A stretch of DNA of 5,095 nt from a bacterium (GTDB lineage: Bacteria > Patescibacteriota > Minisyncoccia > UBA6257 > GWB1-50-10). The stretch is taken from contig JAKAGX010000040.1 of the NCBI GenBank assembly GCA_021825465.1, forward strand, positions 1 through 5,095, given 5' to 3'. The notes under the pieces are model-generated. The model was not told where the DNA came from. It did no database searches and worked only from the letters and a program-made list of their open reading frames with translations. Both the position numbers and the translations under genes were made by a program. This document shows positions 1 to 4,998 of this stretch, one piece after another (within the stretch, counting starts at the first letter, position 1; every line of letters starts with the position of its first letter).

Positions 1-102
1 CGTGGCCGCGCTGGCTTTTCCAGCGCCCGTTACAATGACCACGATGGTAAGGAGTACGATCGCAATAACAAGAGCCCAAAACGCCGCTTTAACCCATCTC
101 AT
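1..102 (-). CDS. N-terminus of an unidentified membrane-anchored or secreted protein (partial, cut by left edge)
   Basis: Reading the minus strand from the ATG at 102 gives 34 open codons that run off the window. The peptide begins MRWVKAAFWALVIAIVLL, with a basic residue on each side of a Trp-containing start and then an uninterrupted hydrophobic run to about residue 24. TGAGKASAAT follows. This is a signal peptide or signal anchor: AxA-like residues near 30-33 (ASAA) would permit signal peptidase cleavage, which would fit a secreted protein, but an uncleaved anchor is equally possible. The start is supported by an extended -10 box ending 7 nt upstream. A second ATG at 97 hits a stop after two codons and is excluded. 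The gene is divergent from the membrane protein gene at 162. Too little is visible to name a family; the function is unknown. Confidence 0.72.
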   Translation of the reverse strand, partial: MRWVKAAFWALVIAIVLLTIVVIVTGAGKASAAT

Positions 103-109
103 TGTTTCA

Positions 110-118
110 ATTATACCA
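110..118 (-). promoter_or_regulatory. Extended -10 promoter for the leftward gene
   Basis: On the minus strand the sequence reads TGG-TATAAT, a perfect -10 hexamer at 115-110 preceded by the TGn extension. I find no TTGACA-like -35 at normal spacing, so it is probably an extended -10 promoter. Only 7 nt separate the hexamer from the ATG at 102, so transcription should begin at or within a base or two of the start codon. That predicts a leaderless mRNA. Confidence 0.7.
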
Positions 119-145
119 GAATATGAGGAATTGCAGAGGACGATG

Positions 146-154
146 TGCTATAAT
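146..154 (+). promoter_or_regulatory. Extended -10 promoter for the 162-602 gene
   Basis: TGC-TATAAT is a consensus extended -10, with the hexamer at 149-154. No convincing -35 hexamer lies 16-18 nt upstream; TTGCAG at 131-136 is only 12 nt away. The ATG at 162 follows after exactly 7 nt, the same spacing as in the divergent promoter at 110-118. The expected transcription start falls at the ATG, so the message is predicted to be leaderless and there is no room for a Shine-Dalgarno site. Confidence 0.75.
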
Positions 155-161
155 AAGAACT

Positions 162-602
162 ATGAAAAACGGTTTAAATAAGATACTTGTAGCGGTCGTT
201 ATCGTACTCCTCGTGGTACTCGTCGTCATCGTCGGATGGAAATACATTGCCGGAGGTCCTTCCTACTATGCCGTGTACCTTCGAACGGGGGATTTATATT
301 TCGGAGAGCTTTCCACTTTCCCTTCGTTCTCATTGAGTCACGTCTATATGCTGCAGGTCAATTCTCAAAACCAACAGAATCCGGTAAGCATCCAAAAATT
401 TACCAATGTTTTCTGGGGGCCGGAAGATTCGATCAGCATCAATCGGAACGAGGTAGTGTGGTACACCCGCCTTGCGTCGGATAGCAAGCTCGCACAGCTT
501 GTTCAATCAAACCCGTCGCTTACGCCGAGCACCGATACAACGCAGACGCCGCCCGCCGGCACATCGACTCCGGGAACGACATCGCCGCAGTCCGGTAAAT
601 AA
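162..602 (+). CDS. Conserved-looking hypothetical protein with one N-terminal membrane anchor and a Pro/Thr/Ser-rich tail
   Basis: The product is 146 aa. Residues 1-7 are basic and polar, and residues 8-24 are an almost pure Ile/Leu/Val membrane segment with no cleavage site after it, so the protein is probably an uncleaved anchor with the rest outside the cytoplasm. A folded part of roughly residues 33-115 begins YYAVYLRTGDLYFGEL and includes FWGPEDSISINRNEVVWY, a compact beta-rich-looking stretch. I associate this kind of YAVYL.tGdlYFG domain with small hypothetical proteins of Parcubacteria, from memory only. Residues from about 118 are a disordered, Pro/Thr/Ser-rich tail. The ORF is open back to 102, but the upstream 20 codons overlap both promoters, and the ATG at 162 is placed by the extended -10 at 146-154. 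No enzyme motif is visible. It is monocistronic, judging by the hairpin that follows. The function is unknown. Confidence 0.82.
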   Translation: MKNGLNKILVAVVIVLLVVLVVIVGWKYIAGGPSYYAVYLRTGDLYFGELSTFPSFSLSHVYMLQVNSQNQQNPVSIQKFTNVFWGPEDSISINRNEVVWYTRLASDSKLAQLVQSNPSLTPSTDTTQTPPAGTSTPGTTSPQSGK

Positions 603-621
603 TAAGAAGAAAGAATTCGCA

Positions 622-659
622 AAATCCCGCGCCACCATGAGAAAAAAGGCGCGGGATTT
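622..659 (+). terminator. Hairpin terminator after the 162-602 gene
   Basis: AAATCCCGCGCC (622-633) and GGCGCGGGATTT (648-659) are perfect 12-bp inverted repeats around a 14-nt A-rich loop. The stem is GC-rich with A/T at its base. The U-tract is short (the stem's own TTT, then GTTAT), so the terminator is plausible but not textbook. It lies 20 nt past the stop codon at 602 and just before the promoter of the next gene, where it would separate the two transcription units. Confidence 0.72.
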
Positions 660-667
660 GTTATGAT
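659..667 (+). promoter_or_regulatory. Extended -10 promoter for the pilus genes
   Basis: TGT-TATGAT matches the extended -10 with one hexamer mismatch (hexamer 662-667). It starts on the last base of the terminator hairpin and lies 9 nt before the ATG at 677, giving a predicted leader of about 2-3 nt. It would drive 677-1096 and the gene following at 1101. The call rests on sequence match and on the same spacing being seen at the two divergent promoters in this window. Confidence 0.5.
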
Positions 668-676
668 GAAGATGGT

Positions 677-1096
677 ATGGGTTCCCGAAAAAATGCCCAG
701 ATAGCGCTGCCGTTCATACTGCTCATAAGTGGTATAATTATCGAAATCGTCGTGGCGGGGTCTTTGACTTCTTATTTCGCAAGCGGCTCCGGTTTCAGCG
801 AACGGCTTCAAGTGCGAGCTTCTTCCGCGGCATATTCCGGGATCAACGATGCGCTCGTTCAAGTGGCCAAGAACAAGGATTTTGGGGCGACGAACCCTTC
901 CTACGGAGTGAACGTCAACGGCGATACCGCTACCGTGACGTTCGGGAGTACGCTTGCAAATGGGTACTATACTTACACGGTGACATCCTTAGGCATCGCC
1001 GGGACGCGCCAAGCAAAGGTCGTTGCGGTCGTCGTCGTAAACGACTCGACGGGAGAAATCCAGTTGCAGTCCTTGAACGAAGTTTCCGTTCAGTAA
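677..1096 (+). CDS. PilX-like / minor pilin-like type IV pilus assembly protein
   Basis: This 139-aa protein begins with a short basic head (MGSRKNAQ) and a hydrophobic helix at about residues 9-34 that carries a single glutamate at position 23 (GIIIEIVVAG). A polar helix continues through SERLQVRASSAAYSGINDALV (about 41-61). The rest is Thr/Val-rich and probably beta: the NGDTATVTFG and NGYYTYTVTS strands, ending QLQSLNEVSVQ. A long amphipathic helix followed by a small beta domain is the layout of pilins and PilX-type minor pilins. The AxxSGINDAL stretch recalls PilX N-terminal regions. There is no classical prepilin peptidase site (G|FTLIE), so processing is uncertain. It starts just downstream of a terminator and promoter and is followed after 4 nt by a PilM/PilN-like gene, which supports a pilus role. 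The exact subunit identity is inferred. Confidence 0.68.
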   Translation: MGSRKNAQIALPFILLISGIIIEIVVAGSLTSYFASGSGFSERLQVRASSAAYSGINDALVQVAKNKDFGATNPSYGVNVNGDTATVTFGSTLANGYYTYTVTSLGIAGTRQAKVVAVVVVNDSTGEIQLQSLNEVSVQ

Positions 1097-1100
1097 TCTT

Positions 1101-2609
1101 ATGAAGCAAAATAGAATTTTCCAGAGGACCTTGGCTTTTTTTGAAAAGCTGAGTTCCAAGCCGAGAATAGACGGGATGGAAATAACCGCAACCGCCGTGA
1201 AATACGCGTTTTTCGAAGGCGAAGAAGTAAAAACCGCCGCCGTAAAACTTCCGCCCGGCACGATTGTTGCCGGAAAGGTTGCGGATCGGGGGCAACTCAT
1301 TGCGGGCCTCGAGCGGCTGAAGGGCCTTGTGATGCCGCCCCGAAAAGGGGGTGTATTCCGCGTCAATGTCGTCTTGCCGACCTCGCTCGTTTTTACCCAA
1401 AGTTTTTTGGTCCCCAATGTCGGCCCCCAAGAGCTCGAAGAGTCCGTGAATTTGAACCTTCAAATGATATCGCCGATCCCCAAGGAAGAGGCGAATATGA
1501 GCGCGCAAATCGTTTCGGAACACGATTTCAATTACGAATTTTTGGGAGCCTTTGCATCGAAGAAGGAAATCGATTCCTATCAATCCGCGCTTTCGGAGAC
1601 CGGCTTCGCTCCCGTTTCATTCGAATTTCAAGCGCTTTCCCTCGCCCGGTTCATGCGGAAAACATCCGTCGTGGCGAAAGACCTCGTCCTTGTTTTCGAA
1701 TTGTCGGGGGAGGGGATCGATCTCTTCCTTGTAAAAGAGGGGAATATTTATTTCAGCTACTTCAGGTCGTGGCAATCGATCCAAGGAAATGCGCCGGCCA
1801 TTTCAAAAGAAGTTTTGGAGTCGGTCGTGATCGAAGAAATACGGAAAGTCCTCAATTTCTCCTCGGGAAAGTTCGGCATTTCTCCCGCTTCGGTGATGTT
1901 TTTAGCACCGGGTTTCGAGCAGGAAATAGCAGCCATTGTGGCCAACGTCTTCAATATGAAATCGGCGCCGATCGTTTCCGCACAAATGAAAATTTCCCCG
2001 GTCTTTTATGCAACGGCAGGCGCAGCAATGCGGTGGCGGGACGACCGGGAAAACACCAATTTCAAGGCGATCAATTTGGGAGGCGAAGACCTGTCGAGAG
2101 CGATTTACGAAGAGCAGGTCCTCAATTTCCTTTCGCTGTGGCGTGGCATCATTGCGGGAGCCCTTGCCGTCCTTCTCGCTGCATATGCCGGGGGGGCGAT
2201 TTTCGTCATCAACCAATACAATGCGGTGAATGCGGACGTGAAGGCCTTCAAGCCCCCGCTCGACGAGGCAAAGCTGGCCGATCTTATCAATAAGGCGAAT
2301 TCCTTCAATGCCACCGTCGCGGAACTTGCGAGCATTCGCGGCTCGAACCAGGATTACTACAGCCCCTTACGGCACGTGCTCGATCTTTCCATCCAAAATC
2401 AGGTAAAAATAACGTCCATTAACGTTACCTCGCTCACGTCGCCCATTTCGCTCACTGCTTCCGCGCCGAGTTACGACGTGGTCCTTGCGTTCAAAAATGC
2501 ACTCGCTGCCGACCGCATGTTTTCGAATGTCGACGTTCCGCTCACACAAATCATCACCCAAAGCAACAATTCAGTCACGTTCTCGGTTTCGTTCTCGTTC
2601 AATCTCTAG
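1101..2609 (+). CDS. PilM-PilN-like fusion protein (GspL-type architecture), type IV pilus inner-membrane platform
   Basis: The 502-aa protein has three parts. Residues about 22-300 look like the actin-like PilM/GspL cytoplasmic domain: IDGMEITATAVKYAFFEG at 23-40 (PilM start strand and VK), VNVVLPTSLVFTQSFLVP, EEIRKVLNF before the second lobe, and YATAGAAMRW near its end. INLGGEDLSRAIYEEQ and a membrane helix at about 349-370 (GIIAGALAVLLAAYAGGAIF) follow. The remaining ~130 residues resemble a PilN-type coiled coil plus ferredoxin-like domain (DYYSPLRHVLDLS, then SAPSYDVVLAFKNAL). PilM (about 350 aa) and PilN (about 180 aa) are usually separate; here they are one chain, as in GspL of type II secretion. 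The expected nucleotide-binding signatures are weak: DG instead of DxG at 24, ELSGEG at 200-205, and APGF in place of a GG loop at about 269-272. The start is 4 nt after the previous stop with no Shine-Dalgarno, suggesting cotranscription. The 3' end overlaps pth by 39 bp. Confidence 0.78.
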   Translation: MKQNRIFQRTLAFFEKLSSKPRIDGMEITATAVKYAFFEGEEVKTAAVKLPPGTIVAGKVADRGQLIAGLERLKGLVMPPRKGGVFRVNVVLPTSLVFTQSFLVPNVGPQELEESVNLNLQMISPIPKEEANMSAQIVSEHDFNYEFLGAFASKKEIDSYQSALSETGFAPVSFEFQALSLARFMRKTSVVAKDLVLVFELSGEGIDLFLVKEGNIYFSYFRSWQSIQGNAPAISKEVLESVVIEEIRKVLNFSSGKFGISPASVMFLAPGFEQEIAAIVANVFNMKSAPIVSAQMKISPVFYATAGAAMRWRDDRENTNFKAINLGGEDLSRAIYEEQVLNFLSLWRGIIAGALAVLLAAYAGGAIFVINQYNAVNADVKAFKPPLDEAKLADLINKANSFNATVAELASIRGSNQDYYSPLRHVLDLSIQNQVKITSINVTSLTSPISLTASAPSYDVVLAFKNALAADRMFSNVDVPLTQIITQSNNSVTFSVSFSFNL

Positions 2610-3116
2610 GGCAACCGCTCGAAAAACGCCGTTGAGAATTTTGAGCTCGCTTGCTCCTATCTTTTTCAATACGAAATCACCGGCTTTTTTTCTTGATCGT
2701 TCTTGCGGTCGGCGTACTCCAATGCGGATCCTTCTGAAGTCTTTCGTTTTGAGGGCCGAAAGGACGGATGCTACGCCGCGGTGTCCGGCGGGCCCTCGGC
2801 CGAATTGGATTTTATATTCCCCGATCACGAGGTCCGAATCATCATGCGCAATCGTCATCGCATCCGGTTTGAGCTTGAAATACGAGAGGATCTTCTTTGT
2901 TGCCCTTCCCGACTCGTTCATGAAGACGTCGGTCTTCGCGAGAATGAGGTCGCCTTGTCGTACATACCGGAAGAGATCCGCCTTTTTCCACTCGGTCTCG
3001 TTGCCGGCAAGGAAATCGAGCAACAAGTGCCCCGCATTGTGGTATGTTCCCCGGTATTCGTCGGCTGGGTTTCCCAAACCGACGATGATCCTCGAAGTTG
3101 CAATTTTGTCGTTCAT
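2571..3116 (-). CDS. pth: Peptidyl-tRNA hydrolase (Pth family)
   Basis: This enzyme cleaves the ester bond of peptidyl-tRNAs released from stalled or aborted ribosomes, recycling tRNA in the cytoplasm. The 181-aa product (E. coli Pth is about 194) opens with IIVGLGNPADEY (Asn16) and TYHNAGH (catalytic His26), then TDVFMNESG (Asn67) and IAHDDSDL (Asp92, the His-activating residue). FRRIRIGVRRP and a FVL motif (GDFVLKKI) follow. All four hallmark blocks are in order. One family position differs: the usual GHNG loop, whose Asn helps hold the tRNA acceptor end, reads GHRG (Arg113). The last 12 residues (Arg/Glu-rich) come from sequence antisense to the 3' end of the pilus gene. The ATG at 3116 lies 8 nt after a perfect TATAAT, so the message is probably leaderless. 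It is divergent from lepB. Confidence 0.95.
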   Translation of the reverse strand: MNDKIATSRIIVGLGNPADEYRGTYHNAGHLLLDFLAGNETEWKKADLFRYVRQGDLILAKTDVFMNESGRATKKILSYFKLKPDAMTIAHDDSDLVIGEYKIQFGRGPAGHRGVASVLSALKTKDFRRIRIGVRRPQERSRKKAGDFVLKKIGASELKILNGVFRAVALEIERERNRERD

Positions 3117-3124
3117 TGCATAAA

Positions 3125-3130
3125 ATTATA
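3125..3130 (-). promoter_or_regulatory. -10 box of pth
   Basis: The minus strand reads GATG-TATAAT, a perfect -10 hexamer at 3130-3125 with a TG just upstream, though one base off the classic extended -10 position. No good -35 is seen at 16-18 nt. The ATG at 3116 follows after 8 nt, so the predicted transcript has essentially no 5' leader. Confidence 0.62.
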
Positions 3131-3132
3131 CA
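3127..3132 (+). promoter_or_regulatory. Possible -10 box of lepB, overlapping the pth -10
   Basis: TATACA on the plus strand overlaps the opposite-strand TATAAT of pth and lies 6 nt before the ATG at 3139. TTGTCG at 3106-3111 could act as a weak -35 (15-nt spacer). The whole region between the two start codons is 22 bp, so any lepB promoter must overlap pth's promoter or lie inside the pth coding sequence. This is a moderate match only. Confidence 0.38.
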
Positions 3133-3138
3133 TCAACG

Positions 3139-3702
3139 ATGCGAAAAGTGTTCTGGTCAATCGTCGAGATGCTCGAAACCATAGCCATAGCCGTCGCGGC
3201 AGTGATTTTGGTCAGGGCGTTCGTCGCCCAGCCTTTCCTCGTTTCGGGATCAAGCATGGTGCCCACGTTTCAGAACGGCGATTATCTTTTGGTTGACGAA
3301 CTGACATATCATTTCCGGACCCCCGAACGGGGAGAAGTGATCGTTCTCCGCTACCCCAAAGACCCGGCCGAGTATTTCATCAAGCGGGTCATCGGACTCC
3401 CGGGAGAGACGGTGACCATCAAGGATGGGCGCGTCGTGGTAACGGATCAAAACGAGCATCTCGTGTTGAACGAGCCGTACATCGACCAACCCATGAATGT
3501 GAGCCAAAACTTCACCGAGACCTTGGGTTCCAACGAGTATTTTGTCATGGGTGACAACCGGAACTATAGTTACGACTCGAGGAGTTGGGGGCCGGTGCCG
3601 TCGAGCGATATCGTGGGGGTCGTGCGGCTCCGCTTGTGGCCTTTTCAAGATATCGCTGCATTCGGCGCGCCGGCATACGGTACGTCGACGACTGCCGGAT
3701 AA
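3139..3702 (+). CDS. lepB: Signal peptidase I (S26 family)
   Basis: This membrane-bound serine protease removes signal peptides from exported proteins on the outer face of the cytoplasmic membrane. The 187-aa product has one N-terminal membrane helix (about 11-30) followed directly by box B, VSGSSMVPT, with nucleophile Ser39. Box D, YFIKRVIGLPGE, carries the general-base Lys82. Box E is VMGDNRNYSYDSRSWGP (136-152). Spacing and length match the short, single-anchor signal peptidases of many bacteria rather than the longer two-helix E. coli LepB. A Gly/Thr/Ser-rich C-terminal end (YGTSTTAG) is unremarkable. Start ATG 3139 is immediately downstream of a shared promoter region; there is no Shine-Dalgarno. 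It heads a probable operon with the HisRS-like gene 9 nt downstream. The pilus and membrane proteins in this window are not classical substrates; the partial protein at the left edge could be. Confidence 0.96.
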   Translation: MRKVFWSIVEMLETIAIAVAAVILVRAFVAQPFLVSGSSMVPTFQNGDYLLVDELTYHFRTPERGEVIVLRYPKDPAEYFIKRVIGLPGETVTIKDGRVVVTDQNEHLVLNEPYIDQPMNVSQNFTETLGSNEYFVMGDNRNYSYDSRSWGPVPSSDIVGVVRLRLWPFQDIAAFGAPAYGTSTTAG

Positions 3703-3711
3703 GAGACACGC

Positions 3712-4995
3712 ATGAAACAAAAACCAAAAAGTCATGAAGCGGTATGGGGGATCGCGGGGATGCCGGATATCCTGCCGAGGAATCAAGCGTATTGGCGGCA
3801 GCTCCTTGAGACCGGCAAGGCGGTAAGCGAACTCCACGACTTCAATTTTATGGGGCTTTCCGCCGTGGAGCGATATGAAATTTTCGAGAACGCATTCGGC
3901 AGCGATCGGGACGTCCTCGAGCGTGAACTGTTCCCATTGAAAGCGGGAAAGATGAAAGCTGCGCTTCGGTTCAGTTTTCGGGAGTCCGTTCTCCGGAGCT
4001 TCATCGATAATAAATTGGCGTACTTTGCATATCCGCTCAAAGTCTTCTATTTCGGTCCCGTCTTTCGCGACGTCCAGACGGATGAATATTTCCTGCGGCA
4101 GTTCCATCAATTCGGATTTCAGGTGATCGGCGAAGCAGACCCGATATACGACGGTGAAGTCATCATTGCTCTCTACGACTTCTTTAAGAGTTTGAGGCTT
4201 GCGAACGTCGTTCTGAAGATCGGAAGTTCGGGTTGTCATACGTGCCACGGGATCTTCAAGCATAAACTGCAGAATTATTATCGGGGAAGGCTAAAGGATG
4301 TTTGCAAAACGTGCGCCAGGAATTTTGAGATCAATCCCTTTTTGCTGCTTTCGTGCAACGAAGAAAAGTGCAAGGCGATCCGGTCGGAAGGGCCGATCAT
4401 TTTCGATTACCTTTGTCAAAGTTGTAACAATCATTTGAAATCGGTGCTCGAACTCGTCGAAGACAACGGCATACCCTACGAGCCGGATCCGAACATGGTT
4501 TCGACGGGCGATCTCAATAATCGGACGACATTCGAGTTCCGTACGCCTGAAATGCCGCACCCCCTGGCATTCGGTTGCCGGTACGATTATCTTTCCGAAG
4601 CGGTATTCAAGCGGCAAATTCCGGCCGTCGGGGCGAATGTTGGGGTCGAGCGGGTCATGGAAGCGATGAAGCGGCAGAATGTGGAACCGCGCTTCAAATC
4701 AAAGCCGAAGGTTTTCTTTTTGGTTATCGGCGATCAAGCAAAGAAGGGCGCCTTGAAGCTCATGAACAAACTTCGGCTCTCCGGCGTTGCCGTCGTCGAA
4801 ATGGTGGGCAAGAAAACGCTGAAAGCTCAAATAAAGACCGCTGAACGGATGGGCATCAAGCTGGCGCTCCTCTTGGGGCAAAAGGAAGTTTTCGACGGTA
4901 CCGTGATCCTGCGGGATATGACCTCCGGCATCCAGGAAACGATCCTCGTCGACAAGCTGGTTGAAGAAGTGAAGAAAAGGCTCAATAATGAATAG
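3712..4995 (+). CDS. Histidyl-tRNA synthetase-like class II synthetase with degenerate histidine-binding motifs
   Basis: The 427-aa product has normal HisRS length and domain order. The N-terminal IAGMPDILPRNQAYW (14-28) matches the family's RGMkDilP start. Motif 2 is YFGPVFRDV...RQFHQFG (113-135) with Arg119 and Gln130; motif 3 is AVGANVGVERV (305-315) with Arg314. Between them is the cysteine-bearing insertion of zinc-type HisRS: CHTC (175-178), CKTC (198-201), C(4)C (215-220) and CQSC (235-238), around NPFLLLSC. The C-terminal ~95 residues (PKVFFLVIGDQ onward) form the HGTP anticodon-binding domain. Yet several defining residues are absent. The LRPEGT loop reads LRFSFR (85-90), and the LVRGLDYYTGTVFEF block reads MVSTGDLNNRTTFEF (262-276), losing the catalytic Arg and both Tyr. 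Motif 1 Pro is replaced (GLSAVE, 48-53), and the Glu after QFHQ is Gln137. The frame is intact, so it is not an obvious pseudogene. It could be a divergent HisRS, or a paralogue with another role such as HisZ-like regulation. HisZ, however, normally lacks this C-terminal domain. Confidence 0.85.
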   Translation: MKQKPKSHEAVWGIAGMPDILPRNQAYWRQLLETGKAVSELHDFNFMGLSAVERYEIFENAFGSDRDVLERELFPLKAGKMKAALRFSFRESVLRSFIDNKLAYFAYPLKVFYFGPVFRDVQTDEYFLRQFHQFGFQVIGEADPIYDGEVIIALYDFFKSLRLANVVLKIGSSGCHTCHGIFKHKLQNYYRGRLKDVCKTCARNFEINPFLLLSCNEEKCKAIRSEGPIIFDYLCQSCNNHLKSVLELVEDNGIPYEPDPNMVSTGDLNNRTTFEFRTPEMPHPLAFGCRYDYLSEAVFKRQIPAVGANVGVERVMEAMKRQNVEPRFKSKPKVFFLVIGDQAKKGALKLMNKLRLSGVAVVEMVGKKTLKAQIKTAERMGIKLALLLGQKEVFDGTVILRDMTSGIQETILVDKLVEEVKKRLNNE

Positions 4996-4998
4996 GGT

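Noticed and set aside
102..161. Upstream ATG extending the 162-602 protein by 20 residues
   Set aside because: The extension covers both extended -10 boxes, adds a polar Cys/Arg-rich stretch ahead of a good anchor, and would overlap the divergent gene's start region. The ATG at 162 fits the promoter.
630..640. Kozak-like GCCACCATG string, raising the question of vector contamination
   Set aside because: It is formed by the end of the hairpin's left arm and the loop, is followed by no sensible ORF, and the surrounding sequence is ordinary for this genome. Coincidence.
930..1583. 217-codon minus-strand open frame
   Set aside because: Antisense to the pilin-like and PilM-like genes; the translation is Arg/Gly/Phe-rich with no domain or start signal.
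2485..3296. Overlapping plus-strand open frames of 212 and 197 codons
   Set aside because: They are antisense to pth, whose active-site motifs are unmistakable. The translations are Ser/Arg-rich shadows without promoter or motif support.
3250..4263. 337-codon minus-strand open frame
   Set aside because: It lies antisense to lepB and the HisRS-like gene, both of which have clear family motifs. The translation has no recognisable domain. Its length follows from codon choice in the real genes, with few TTA, CTA or TCA codons in register.
4234..4425. Four cysteine pairs in the HisRS-like protein as a novel zinc domain
   Set aside because: From memory, clostridial-type HisRS proteins carry the same spaced CxxC pairs at equivalent places (IGCPxCRP, CxxC, C...C, LCxxC). 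The insertion itself is therefore family-normal; only the lost catalytic motifs are unusual.
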